DNA from: Apostichopus japonicus
Lineage: Eukaryota; Echinodermata; Holothuroidea; Aspidochirotida; Stichopodidae
Length of the DNA: 64,000 nt
Direction: 5' to 3'
NCBI RefSeq assembly: GCF_037975245.1
Contig: NC_092575.1
Location: 17,012,310-17,076,309, forward strand
Shown here: positions 1 to 13,384 of the stretch, piece by piece
Layout: each line of letters begins with the position of its first letter
Position numbering within the stretch: the stretch's first letter is position 1
Notes under the pieces: generated by a model
The model's input: only the letters and a program-made list of their open reading frames with translations
Told to the model about the DNA's origin: nothing
The model's database searches: none
Position numbers and translations under genes: made by a program

Positions 1-443
1 GAGTCCGTCAGGAGGGGGGAGGGGGATCCGCCCCTGACTGTATATATGGACGCTCCGCCACTAAGTAAGGGGATGTTGGAGAACTGGCTGAAATGAGGCA
101 AGTCATTGGCCTATAAGACGAAGTTGTGTTACGCTTACCGGTACTCACACTCACTGCTTCCACTTTTCACGGGGCGTGAAGACGCGGTTGGGGTGACAAT
201 GTGGTCTATAGCCAGGGGACGGGCTGAGGGACCAGGGTCCCCCAGCAATTACTAAAATTATTACACCTATAAAGTATACGTGTGCATCGGGCAGATCGAC
301 AAGTATGCGTTGAAAAATGGGCAGATGCACGTTTCGGAGCCTTGGTAAATATTGGGGGGGCTTATCATGCATTTGCCCCCTCAACTTTTTCATTGGGGGG
401 GGGGGGGCTGAGCCCCCCAAGCCCCCCGGTTCCGCCGCCACTG
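1..443 (-). mobile_element. hAT-like non-autonomous element (family A), inverted copy cut by the window edge
   Basis: This is the reverse complement of the left part of the complete copy at 25461-26550. The two share the same G-rich subterminal block, the same central unique sequence, and the same smaller element inserted at the same point (here positions 1-63, flanked by agtaaggg at 64-71). The terminus ggttccgccgccactg ends at 443, where the similarity stops. The other end lies outside the window. An open frame of about 100 codons on the minus strand recurs in the second copy, but it resembles no protein I know and runs through the G-rich repeat, so I do not call a gene. Confidence 0.8.
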
Positions 444-2949
<2,506 letters not shown>

Positions 2950-3606
2950 ATATGTCAAATGTCAGGTATTATGCATACTCTTAATATTTATGTTTGTTTC
3001 TTATAATAGGAACGGGGCGGAGGGGGGGGGGGGGGAGAGAGAGAGAAAGGAGTCTGTTTATGGCCTAATGGAATGGTTGTTATAGTGAGACTGAATAGTC
3101 GAAACTTTGGGATAAAAAGTGAAAAGTTTGAATAACTATTCGAAATTTGGTTGCTGAAATAACTGAATAGACGAACTTATGCATGGTATGAAAAGTCGAG
3201 GAGTAAATAGAAATGTCGTAAATAAACCTCAAAAATTTCGAGAAAATAGTCGAATTTTTGGTACAATGATAGCAATTTCTGGAGAAATAGTTAAAATGTT
3301 ATCAAATGTCCCAAAGTTTACAAACAAAATCCTTCTGAGTGAAAACCCCCTCCCCACCAACGGGCCCACCCTTTTGGCTTCATATACGCCACTGCTTAAG
3401 TCTATATGGATATTGCATTCTGCCGAGATGTGAGCGAACATGCAATTGAAAATGTTTCAGAAAACTGTTAACACAGACACAGAGCCCGAGAACTATGGAA
3501 GAGCTGAATGGACCTGATATATATATATATATATAGCCTATATGTATATATATATATATCAAATAGATAAACTATATATCTAATATATATAATATACATA
3601 TATATA
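2950..3606 (+). repeat. Dispersed repeat B, core copy 1 plus AT-rich tail
   Basis: The core runs from tcaggtattatg through a G-run (3014-3033) and a stretch rich in tagtcgaa words, to gagcccgagaactatgg near 3482. It ends in an (AT)n tract and an AT-rich tail that stops at ttgccgtcat (3606 on). It is near-identical to 4207-4740 and 7770-8300 and more diverged from 23440-23915. Short frames encoding MKSRGVNRNVV recur in three copies but carry no recognisable domain. Confidence 0.8.
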
Positions 3607-4737
3607 TTGCCGTCATATCATTTTATCGAACCTACTTTTACATCTACAGCAGTATTGTAACACGCATTGAGCTGTGATATGGCTTCTTCTATATAGGCCT
3701 ATGTCGATTAACTGTTGCAGAGATTTAATCCTTTGAACGTTATAGAGATAAATAAGTACACTTACCTCGTTTACTGCCAGCACACGAAGTAGAAGACAAA
3801 CGTAATTACATAAACAGCAAAGTCAGTTAATAATAGTAAACACGGTGAGGTTGGTTAAGTTCTCAGGACTAGCCGTGACCATATACACCTTGATTTCATA
3901 TGATCTATGTTTTCGTTTACATGTATATATATTATAATAAAACACCGTGTGCCCGGATGTTTACTTCTAGTTCTAACCGTTCTTTTAAACTTGAACCAAA
4001 TCGATTGCGAAAACAGGGAAGTTCCAGTTACTTTTAATAGTGATCTTCGAAGTCAAATGTCATGTATATATATATTATTATAAAACACTCTGTGCCCGGA
4101 TGTTTACTTCTAGTTCTAATCGTTCTTTTAAACTTGAACCAAATCGATTGCGAAAACAGGGAAGTTCCAGTTACTTTTAATAGTGATCTTCGAAGTCAAA
4201 TGTCAGGTAATATGTATACTCTTAATATATGTTTGTTTCTTAGAATAGGAACGGGACAGGGGGGGGGGGGAAGGAGTATGTTTGTGGCCTAATGGAATGG
4301 TTGTTATAGTGAGACTGAATAGTCGAATGTTTGGGATGAAAAATGAAACGTTTGAATAACTATTCGAAATTTGGTTGCTGAAATAACTGAATAGACGAAC
4401 GTATGGTATGAAAAGTCGAGGAGTAAATAGAAATGTCGTTACTAAACCTCAAAAATTTCGAGAGAATAGTCGAATTTTTGGTACAATGATAGAAATTTCT
4501 GGAGAAATAGTTAAAATGTTATCAAATGTCCCAAAGTTAACAAACAAAATTCTTTTGAGTGACCACCCCCTCCCCACCAACCCCACCCTTTTGGCTTTAT
4601 ATACGCCACTGCTTAAGTCTATATGGATATTGCATTCTGCCGAAATGTGAGCGAATATGCAATTGAAAATGTTTCAGGAAACTGTTAAAACAGACACAGA
4701 GCCCGAGAACTATGGATATATGAAGAGCTGAATGGAC

Positions 4738-4740
<3 letters not shown>
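3607..4740 (+). repeat. Dispersed repeat B, copy 2 (left module, two 142-bp units, core)
   Basis: The left module starts at tgccgtcatatcat (3607) and is shared with 7026 and 22990. It is followed by two tandem units (3920-4060 and 4061-4205) and then the core (4207-4740). The following AT tail ends at the insertion point of the composite transposon at 4887. The tail sequence resumes after the transposon at 7022, which confirms the order of events. Confidence 0.8.
3920..4205 (+). repeat. Tandem ~142-bp unit, two copies
   Basis: Each unit starts at catgtatatata and ends at gtcaaatgt. Copies start at 3920 and 4061 (period 141). The same unit occurs three times in the copy at 7336-7766 and once at about 23296-23430. 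One frame reads as a hydrophobic leader followed by a polar segment (CLLLVLIVLLNL then ENREVPVTF). One unit elsewhere has a 4-base insertion that breaks this frame. Confidence 0.85.
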
Positions 4741-4797
<57 letters not shown>

Positions 4798-4800
4798 GCC

Positions 4801-4841
<41 letters not shown>

Positions 4842-4886
4842 GATAAACTATATATCTAATATATATAATATACATATATATATTGC
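4741..4886. repeat. (AT)n microsatellite and AT-rich tail
   Basis: Pure TA repeats with a short tagcctatatg interruption, followed by the tail also seen at 3530-3606. The last five bases, attgc (4882-4886), are the target duplicated on the other side of the insertion at 7022-7026. Confidence 0.9.
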
Positions 4887-5576
4887 CAGGCGCGTATCCA
4901 GGATTTTCAAACCCGGGGGGCGCGAATTACTATCTAAGCGGAGCACCACCATCGGTTGGCGCGCAGCGTACAAGAAAATTTCTTGTTTTGAAACCCCCCA
5001 GATCACCGGAAACGGCACTTCTCGGGTTTAAAATGACCAACCAGATGTACACTTTTCGCCTGAGAACCAAGTATTTCCTAATAGTTTTTTTTTTCCATCC
5101 ATAACCTTTTTGAAGATTGTCAACCCGGCACACATCATGTTCGACCTGATCGCATCTCCTGTGGGTCTTTGCTTTTGTAGGTGATTCTACGTCGCGGCCC
5201 ACAATACCCGTCAGCCCCACTTTTCAAGGTTTTAAGCCCCATATTTGATCAGAATTTGAAAATTCACATTTCTCGTGAATAAACTCACTTCAAAACATAC
5301 CCATAATGTTGTACAAAATTTCATCTATGGATAACCAATATAGAAAAAACTTCCTTCAACCCCTAACAGACCGGTCAAAATTGCACGAGTAGAGGGAAGT
5401 GTGATGTAGAATGTTGGTCATAAATTTTCTAAAATTCAGACACAGTAAATTTATTGGTGTACAAATATTAAAACCTGTAATAACGGCTATTATAAAACTT
5501 GGTTGAAGGAAATGAAAAAATAGCAGATATTTCCTTCAACCGAACACTACACACATAGGCGTAGGAGGCGCGGCGG

Positions 5577-5955
5577 CAGTGGCGGAGCTAGGGGTATTGG
5601 TCAGGAGTGGCGAGAATGGTCTGAAGGGGCGCTTTCGACACTATCTAAGCGGAGCGCCACCACTGGTTGGCGCGTAGCGTATACATAAAAAAATTTGAGT
5701 AAAGATACTCCCTAGATCGCCGGAAATGACCCTTTCCGGGCCTGGCTAATTTGCAGATAAACGAAGAATAAGGTGTCATCGCCAAATTACACCAAGAAAA
5801 TGTGACAAATGTCAATAAGTAGATGAGAACGCAATAAAAAAGTCAATAATCTAGAATAAGTAAAAAGTGGTAAAGAGCTGAAAAAGGCGCCAGCAGTCCA
5901 TTTGAGTCCGTCAGGGGGGCATCCGCCCCCTGACCATATGGACGCTCCGCCACTG
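5577..5955. mobile_element. hAT-like MITE, 379 bp, perfect 8-bp target duplication
   Basis: The termini cagtggcggagc (5577-5588) and gctccgccactg (5944-5955) are perfect inverted repeats. The flanks are cgcggcgg on both sides (5569-5576 and 5956-5963). An 8-bp duplication with CAGNGGCG-like ends is typical of hAT-superfamily non-autonomous elements. It is the same family as 25834-26233 and the fragment at 1-63. It has no coding capacity. Confidence 0.9.
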
Positions 5956-6310
5956 CGCGGCGGGGGTGCAGGCCCTAATTCGCCATTACTAATGTAAAAG
6001 AGAGTTTTGACATAATTGGACCTCCATGCTTTTTATACATCTACATGTGACATGTCGTTGTTTACATTAGCATCCCGCGGTATACTGCGCAATTTGAACG
6101 GACCGTACGGTACACGATGGCATGCGATGTAATAACCGATGCTTGCTTATATGATATTGACATGAACACGTTGAACGCGCGCATCGCGCGCGAAAATTTT
6201 TGGTTATTTTTTCAGGCAAGTCGGACAGTTTTGAGGCTTTTCATCCTGGAACGCCATTTTCATGCTCACTGATATGATGTGATATCTGCTGTTTGCGTTA
6301 CAAATTCGAA

Positions 6311-6555
6311 CAGGCGCGTAGCGACGAATTTGCCAAGGGAGGGGCGAAGCCTGTAGGCAAATTATCTAAGCGTAGCGCCACCATAGGTTGGCGCGAAGCG
6401 TACAAGCAAATTTTGGCCGAAAATGTCTCCCAGATCGCTGGAAATGACACTTCCCAGGCCTTGTAAGTTGCCTCTAAGGACTTTCTATTTTGAAATTACT
6501 TAGCGATATCATTTAAAAAAATGCTGAATGGGGGGGGGGGGGGGGCGGGCGGTCG
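6311..6555 (+). mobile_element. Truncated MITE related to 56618-56906
   Basis: It begins caggcgcgtagcgacgaat and follows the intact copy at 56618 closely through the conserved block around gcgccacca and the g-rich end near 6530-6555. The right terminus is missing. Confidence 0.7.
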
Positions 6556-6808
6556 CCCCCATCCCAAAATGCGTCATGTTCCCCGACGACACGGTCGAGT
6601 TCGAGACCAGCCACAGTTGGTTTCATAGCACAATTCTACACACGCGTTATGATAGACCATATATAGTATATATATAGATCATTAGTGAGAGAGGAAAATG
6701 GAAACGTCAAAAAATGGAGTTGTCGGTGTAAGGGGTAGGGTGAGTCACACTTTTACGAAATCATTGATCCGTCACTGGCTACCATTCAGCGCTATCATGA
6801 TGTCACTG

Positions 6809-6975
6809 TTCTTCTTTCTCTTCCCGGTGTCTTCGCGTTTTTGCTTTTCCTCCCTCTTTTTCTCCCTTTTCTCTCTTTCTTCTTTTTCTTTTCCCTTCCT
6901 TCCTCTCCTCCTCCTCTTTTTTTCCCCTCTTTTTTCCTTTTTTCTTCTCTTTTTTTCTCTTCTCTTTTTCTTACC
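6809..6975. repeat. Polypyrimidine tract
   Basis: About 165 bases almost entirely C and T, just inside the right end of the composite transposon. Long low-complexity frames on both strands come from this tract and are not genes. Such tracts can form triplex DNA and stall polymerases. Confidence 0.9.
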
Positions 6976-7021
6976 CAGGGGGCGCGCGCCCCCAACGCCC
7001 CCCCCCCTGGATACGCACCTG

Positions 7022-8640
7022 ATTGCCGTCATATCATTTTATCGAACGTACTTTTACATCTACAGCAGTATTGTAACACGTATTGAGCTGTGATATGGCT
7101 TCTTCTATATAGGCCTATTTCGATTAACTGTTGCAGAGATTTAATCCTTTGAACGTTATAGAGATAAATAAGTACACTTACCTCGTTTACTGTCAGCACA
7201 CGAAGTAGAAGACAAACGTAATTACATAAACAGCAAAGTCAGTTAATAATAGTAAACACGTTGAGGTTGGTTAAGTTCTCAGGACTAGCCGTGACCATAT
7301 ACACCTTGATTTCATATGATCTAAGTTTTCGTTTACATGTATATATATTATAATAAAACACCGTGTGCCCGGATGTTTACTTCTCGTTCTAACCGTTAAT
7401 TCTTTTAAACTTGAACTAAATCGATTGCGAAAACAGGGAAGTTCCAGTTACTTTTAATAGTGATCTTCGAAGTTAAATGTCATGTATATATATATTATTA
7501 TAAAACACTCTGTGCCCAGATGTTTACTTCTAGTTCTAATCGTTCTTTTAAACTTGAACCAAATCGATTGCGAAAACAGGGAAGTTCCAGTTACTTTTAA
7601 TAGTGATCTTCGAAGTCAAATGTCATGTATATATATATTATTATAAAACACTCTGGGCCCGGATGTTTACTTCTAGTTCTAATCGTTCTTTTAAACTTGA
7701 ACCAAATCGATTGCGAAAACAGGGAAGTTCCAGTTACTTTTAATAGTGTTCTTCGAAGTCAAATGTCAGGTAATATGTATACTCTTAATATATGTTTGCT
7801 TCTTAGAATAGGAACGGGACAGGGGGGGGGGGGGGAGAGAAAGGAGTATGTTTGTGGCCTAATGGAATGGTTGTTATAGTGAGACTGAATAGTCGAAACT
7901 TTGGGATAAAAAAGGAAACGTTTGAATAACTATTCGAAATTTGGTTGCTGAAATAACTGAATAGACGAACGTATGGTATGAAAAGTCGAGGAGTAAATAG
8001 AAATGTCGTAAATAAACCTCAAAAATTTCGAGAAAATAGTCGAATTTTTGGTACAATGATAGCAATTTCTGGAGAAATAGTTAAATTGTTATCAAATGTC
8101 CCAAAGTTTACAAACAAAATCCTTCTGAGTGAAAACCCCCTCCCCACCAACCCCACCATTTTGGCTTCATATACGCCACCGATTAAGTCTATATGGATAT
8201 TGCATTCTGCCGAGATGTGAGCGAACATGCAGTTGAAAATGTTTCAGAAAACTGCTAACACAGACATAGAGCCCGAGAACTATGGTTATGAACAGCTGAA
8301 TGCATGGATCGAGCTTCGTTGATATGGTACAGCAGGGTTCATGTTTCCTAATTGTTATTTTACCGTTGTAGGGAAAACTTCCAGTACACTAAATTTAGGT
8401 TTGCAAACAACACAGCTCATGTTCTTGGAACTGTTCATGCTTTGTTTGCAAACCAGTCACGTGTTTCCTTGCAGGATGGTAACCATTATTTGCCATTGCG
8501 ATGATCTTATCGAAATGGACTTTGTCGCTACACGTCAGTCACTATCGGTATAGGCTGAGCGTAGAAGGCGGGACAAGGTAACCCTAGAAACAATACTGTA
8601 ACAGGCCGCGCCATTACCCATTTGTAGCATAAATTATTAT
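7022..8640 (+). repeat. Dispersed repeat B, copy 3 (longest copy)
   Basis: Left module (7026-7335), three tandem units starting at 7336, 7481 and 7624, core (7770-8300), and a right part that reaches cgcgccattacccatttgt near 8605-8625. The right part is also present in the copy at 22990-24165, so the full element is about 1.3-1.6 kb depending on unit number. No inverted termini, long terminal repeats or conserved frame were found. Confidence 0.8.
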
Positions 8641-8749
8641 TGGTTTCAATGAAATCGTAACATATGCAGTCATGCTGGCGGAGAGTGTGTGCAGGGAGTT
8701 GTTCCATAACAACACCCTGGACTGTTGGAACAACTCCCTGAGTCCCTGG

Positions 8750-9105
8750 TGTGTGTGTTTACGTGTGAGGGTATGTGTGTGACGCCTTGCTTGTAAACAC
8801 GATATCTCAAGAAGAAAAGCTTAGACCAATGTCATATTTGGTGTAAATGAGTACCGCATGTAGCGAAAAAGCTAATTGTCTTTTAGTGGAAGTCAAAGGT
8901 CATTTGGGGTGACCAGGGGTCAAATTGTGAAAACCCTGTAAACAAGATATCTCCAGAAAGGAATCTTGGATCAATCTCGTATGTAGTATGTAGTTGTGAC
9001 AGGTCAAGTAAAAGAAGCGTATCATTTTTTGTGTAGGTCAAAAATCATTTGGAGTCAGCAGAGGTCAAATTGTGGAAAACTTATTTCATAATCTCCAACC
9101 GACCA
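8750..9105 (+). repeat. Degenerate ~120-150-bp repeats rich in AGGTCA-like words
   Basis: Two to three diverged units share the pattern aaggtcatttgg, a ggggtcaaattgtg block, and aacacgatatctcaagaa. Related units lie at 12030-12265 and 13385-13480, and an inverted trace is at 21372-21420. Near-consensus DR1 pairs of the AGGTCA half-site occur in several units (for example 8890-8902). Confidence 0.7.
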
Positions 9106-9223
9106 GCCTGTTAAATTGCATGTCTTTTACTAAAGTCTTTACTACTGGTTCACTATTCAACTTCACTTGACTCCCATGTTTGACATGAATATTCAACGAT
9201 TTCCTTTTCGTTTCCCAACAAAG

Positions 9224-10008
9224 GCTTCAAGTCAACACACCGGTAGGAGATCTCAAAATTGACCATGATAACGGCATATTGACAAACGTCATCGATGACG
9301 AAACCAATCAGTATGATCACGTGATCCTAGCGACCGATTTACCAGCAACTAAGAAGATTCTTGAGTCTACCATAAAAAAGCAACCACGACATGAGCCCGA
9401 AAATTGCCGAGATCTTTACCAATCTCAATGCGAATGTCGATAACATCCCAATAGCGCCCCCATACAAAGTGATTCGTGTATGGTTTGACAAAAAGATGAC
9501 AAACAGCCCAAATTTTAACGTTGTGCAAACACCTCAAGACCATCCGATTAATCTCATCGCTCAGTATCATTTACTGGAGAAAGAATATGTGGACTGGTCG
9601 GAGAAAACTGGCGGATTCGTTGTTGAATTCCATACCTACGTTTGGCAACATGGAAACGTATCTGACGATAAAGTTTGGGATATCATCGCTCCAGCTGTAA
9701 AGGAAATTTATCCAGAAATAATAGAGCGAGAATTTAAGATCATTTATTATCATGTATACTCTTTTCAAAATTTCGCATCATTCAGTAGCGGGATAGAGAA
9801 ATATCGCCCAACATCCGGGTATCCACAGGAATGCGGCATTCCGAATCTAAGCTTCGCCGGTGATTGGTTATATACAGATTACCCGTCTGCTCTCATGGAG
9901 AGGGCGGTGTCAACAGGTAGAGAAGCAGCCAATCACATCCTCCTTAAAGATCACGTGAGGCAGGTTTCACTCACTGTCACTGGGTCACATGGTCCTGGCA
10001 TTATATGA
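9224..10008 (+). CDS. Terminal exon of an FAD-dependent amine oxidase / phytoene-desaturase-like protein, with one frameshift
   Basis: A splice acceptor (tttcccaacaaag) ends at 9223. The open frame then runs LQVNTPVGDLKIDHDNG...YDHVILATDLPAT to about 9374, shifts frame at an A6 run (9374-9379), and continues NHDMSPKIAEIF... to the TAA-type end at 10008. The closing motif FAGDWLYTDYPSALMERAVS is the C-terminal FAD-binding signature of flavin amine oxidoreductases related to phytoene desaturases. VILATDLPAT is the usual family element preceding it. Only about 260 C-terminal residues of a roughly 500-residue family are present. The N-terminal Rossmann GxGxxG exon was not found upstream, where the DNA is repetitive. 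Either the gene starts before the window, or this is a decaying copy. The single-base shift in a homopolymer could also be a sequencing error. Substrate cannot be inferred. Confidence 0.75.
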
Positions 10009-10699
10009 GTTTTACTCATTAACGCCGTAGATGCAATATAATGTAACGTTGTCGAAAAGTGCACAAAGCAACATGTCGGAGATGTCGGAACCGTATAATC
10101 GTGAAACACGATATTAAGGTGTCTCACGGTGTAACGTAGTGGTTTCTATACTGGTTTATTATATCGTCTAATATTATCAACGTGCAGAATATGAATTAGA
10201 AAGAAAATGCCAGAGATAAATTTAGGATTTGGTACGGATCCATCACTCCCGTACAGCGCGTCGTCCATGGTATTAAATCATTGTCAATACAGTCCACAGA
10301 AGTCCATAAAACATTCAGTCTGATAATGTTTGAGCAAGTTTGGACTGAAAGGCAATTTTCCAAGCGGTTCTCTCATTGAAGTTCTGGTATATCTCCCCCA
10401 ATTAACGGAAGGCGCGTGCGACTGGTTTTAAGGCGTTTTTGCTTTCTTTAGAAGTTTTTGTACAGCACGTTTGAATTCAGCTCCAACGACAAAATTGGTC
10501 CCTGTTTTGAAAACATCAGAAAGGCTGGTGGAAATTAGAATGAGAAAAGGGCAAAGTGTGTGGTTTGTTGTGGCCTAGTTATATAAATTGTTGAGAAGCA
10601 AAGGCCGCCGGGTTTATGTGCCAACTTAAAGATATGTACATTATCAAGAATTTTGGGGGACGATGTAGTTAAAGGCATTGAAGACTCGCCCCAAACTTG
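10009..10699. other. No gene seen
   Basis: The 3' flank of the oxidase exon. No polyadenylation signal of standard form was spotted just after the stop, and there is no other element. Confidence 0.5.
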
Positions 10700-10985
10700 T
10701 CGGTACAAAATGCAGACAGTAATGAAACGTGATACCATGTTATCTTTTATCTAGACCTGAGATGTCCATTGCTGCTATGTATTCTGTGTTGTGGGTATTG
10801 ACCATAGCTGCATGTATTGACTGTGCACTAGTGTCTAATTACTGACGGGGCAAGCTGTGTGTGTATTTTCTGGGATCGATGGTGGTGGCCAACACTTCTG
10901 TTATACCTCATTCGAAACTAGGTCAGGTTACCGGCATGAGACGTTTCTTTGTGCACGAGTCTTCACGCCCATTAAAGGGAACACA
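10700..10985 (+). repeat. Dispersed repeat G, copy 1
   Basis: The segment from about acaaaatgcagacagtaatg to ttcacgcccattaaag closely matches 29840-30145, including gtgtattttctgggatcgat and taccggcatgaga. A short frame (FLGSM...) is shared but is interrupted differently in the two copies. Termini and class are unknown. Confidence 0.75.
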
Positions 10986-12029
10986 AGGGGACTCTCAGCT
11001 ACGGCTTATATATGACAGAGATCTTTGTGACATGACAACTCCTCAAGCAGCTAAGAAAAATCTTTCCATTAATGAGAACTTACACCAGTTTGAAAGTCAT
11101 GTCTGGGAGTCGTTATTTTGTAAATCTGTGATGTTACAGCGCCATTATGATCTGAACCTTTTTACTTCATCTGTACTTTTCTTTACATATTTTGCACTGT
11201 TGGCACTGAAACCATAACAATCATTATGTCATGTGACGAGTTTGAATATTTTAGATTCAACACTTGCAACAGCTATCTCCATTGCACTAAATAGATACAG
11301 TGTAATAAAGAAAGAGAAACATGAAAAACTTGAAGCATGTTGTTCGATGATTTCATATTTTAGACTTGTTCAAGTCTTCCGTCGTCGGTGTTATTTGTGA
11401 AGAAATGTTAAATGTGTGATATTTCCCAAAATGGAACTTACGACTTTTCTTAGCTGTTTGGGAATATTTATTCAGGACAGTTAACTTTCTCTATCAAAAA
11501 GACCAATACTTATGGTTGGGTTTGTGTCTTTACGCATAAATAGGAATGATTTATTGGGCGGACAGCTTTATTATTATTAATTATTAATATTATTATTATT
11601 ATTTATTATTATTTTGATAACATCTGGATTTTTGCAAATATATTTGATTGATTTCAACATCTTTGAATGCTATTTTTATGGAAATCTTATATGAAGAAGA
11701 CTTAAAAAAGGGGGTATTCCAACTAATTATTTTCATTTAATCCAGAAAATTGTTAGTCAACTTCACTTACCACAAAATGTTAATGGTGGCTTGATATGTA
11801 ATTGCATGAGTGGGCATAATCATTACTCGGTGGACAATGGGCGGACTCAAGTAACTTACCCACCCAGTTAGTGTATTAGTACTTTCCTAGGGCGACATAC
11901 AGACACCCCCCCCTCTCCCCGCTCCCACCCCAATCAATGAAGTCAGGTTTACTATTTCGGTTTAGTACGCAGTCGAGTCAGACTGAACCAGCACATTTTC
12001 TACCACATCACATAAAATTCTACCGCATT
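10986..12029. other. No gene seen; (TTA)n tract
   Basis: AT-rich DNA with a TTA/ATT microsatellite at about 11568-11612 and a C-rich stretch near 11906-11932. Nothing else was recognised. Confidence 0.5.
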
Positions 12030-12265
12030 ATATCGGGTTTGGTGGAGGTCAAAGGTCATTTAGGGTCACTATAGGTCAAATTGTGAAAATCTTGTCAACA
12101 CAATATCTCAAGACAGGAACCTTGGATCAATCTAGTGTTTCGTGTGAAGGAATACCACATTAAGTAAAAGAAGTTTATTGTTTTTTTGTTGAGATCAAAG
12201 GTCATTTGGAGTCACAGGAGGCCAAATTGTGGAAACCTGTTTTATAATCTACTGTGTGTCCCACC
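12030..12265 (+). repeat. AGGTCA-rich degenerate repeat, second locus
   Basis: It has the same unit as 8750-9105 (gtggaggtcaaaggtcattt, then aggtcaaattgtgaaa, then caatatctcaagacagg), about two units long. It contains a perfect AGGTCA-A-AGGTCA at 12046-12058. Confidence 0.7.
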
Positions 12266-13384
12266 GACCAGCCTATTCGATAACATGCGTAGCACCTCAT
12301 AAGAATAGGAGAGGTTGTTGGCAATTGGAAACTAGGTGATGGGCATCTATAGATACCGACCCAAGTTCCGTCGAATTGACCGTGTCGCTAACGCATACGT
12401 CGTTGCATTACATATTTGTGAGTTTTGTACCTACAACGTTAATCGGAATGAACGATATCGTTGTGAATCACCGACCTGTATTAAATCTTTGTTTCCGTTG
12501 TTGAAGCTTTCCGTCGTATTTCGCAATTGTCGAGATTCAGTGCCAAATAAAAACTTCAGGTTTGGATGTAGTTACGTTGGGAAATGACCAGGCGCTGTTT
12601 TGAAATTTAACTGTTGTCTAGTGAGATTTTTATCAATGACCAATCTCAATGCGAATTAACTGTGTAAACTGGTTCGCTCTACGGGAAGGTTTCATCTGCG
12701 GAGATTGTTCACAAACTTCACGGAGCATATAAAACATACAAAGAAAACAGAATTTAAAATCTAATTAACACTTTATTACAGGGAACGGCTTAAACTTACG
12801 AAGTACGCTATGTGTATTAAAGGCATTCGTAAATATGTTACAATTAAAAAAGTGATTAACCATCGATTTCACCACGGCGCAGGCAACCCCTACACAGAAG
12901 AGTATATTACTAGACGCCCGGTATAGACTACTCACAATAAACATTGGTCATCCACATCTGAGTAGGGTAAAATTGTGTTCGTTAACACAAAAACGTGAAG
13001 AAGCAATGTTTTGTGTCAGAATACCAATACCAAACATCTCCTAAATGATTTCTTAGGGCATTTCCTACATGCCATCAGTCATAATTCGCAAAATAAACAA
13101 CATATTTTGACAACGTTTTGAGACAAGCTTGCTGTTATTGCTGATAGTTTTTTGCAACGATTTTCACTCAACCCAATTGCGAGTGGAAGATAGATGCTCT
13201 TTCAACCCTAAGATTTTCATTGCGTAAATGATATTTTCAGTCACGGTCGCCAAATAGCGAGTAGTTTTAAAATATGTTTCGAGACCTGAAAACCTTTAAA
13301 ACATGATTTCTCATGGTAGAAATCACGGATACTTTTCATACATGGTACATGGATTTGCCATATTCAGTATAGGAAGCCTGTTGC
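12266..13384. other. No gene seen
   Basis: An open frame of 83 codons (12336-12587) has no recognisable domain or splice context. Nothing else was supported. Confidence 0.5.

Larger units (their letters stand above)
4887..7021. mobile_element. Composite 2.1-kb DNA transposon insertion in repeat B
   Basis: The left end caggcgcgtatccagg (4887-4902) is mirrored by cctggatacgcacctg (7006-7021), 15 of 16 bases matching. The flanks are attgc on both sides (4882-4886 and 7022-7026). Removing the insert restores the ttgccgtcat junction seen uninterrupted at 3606. The interior contains a nested element (5577-5955), a related fragment (6311-6555), a stretch near 6060-6250 shared inverted with 19030-19150, and a polypyrimidine tract. 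No transposase was found, so the element is non-autonomous. The 5-bp duplication leaves the superfamily open. Confidence 0.8.

Noticed and set aside
6698-7093. Open frames of 131 and 86 codons rich in Phe/Leu/Ser or Lys/Glu/Arg
   Set aside because: Both lie in the polypyrimidine tract inside a transposon; composition alone explains them.
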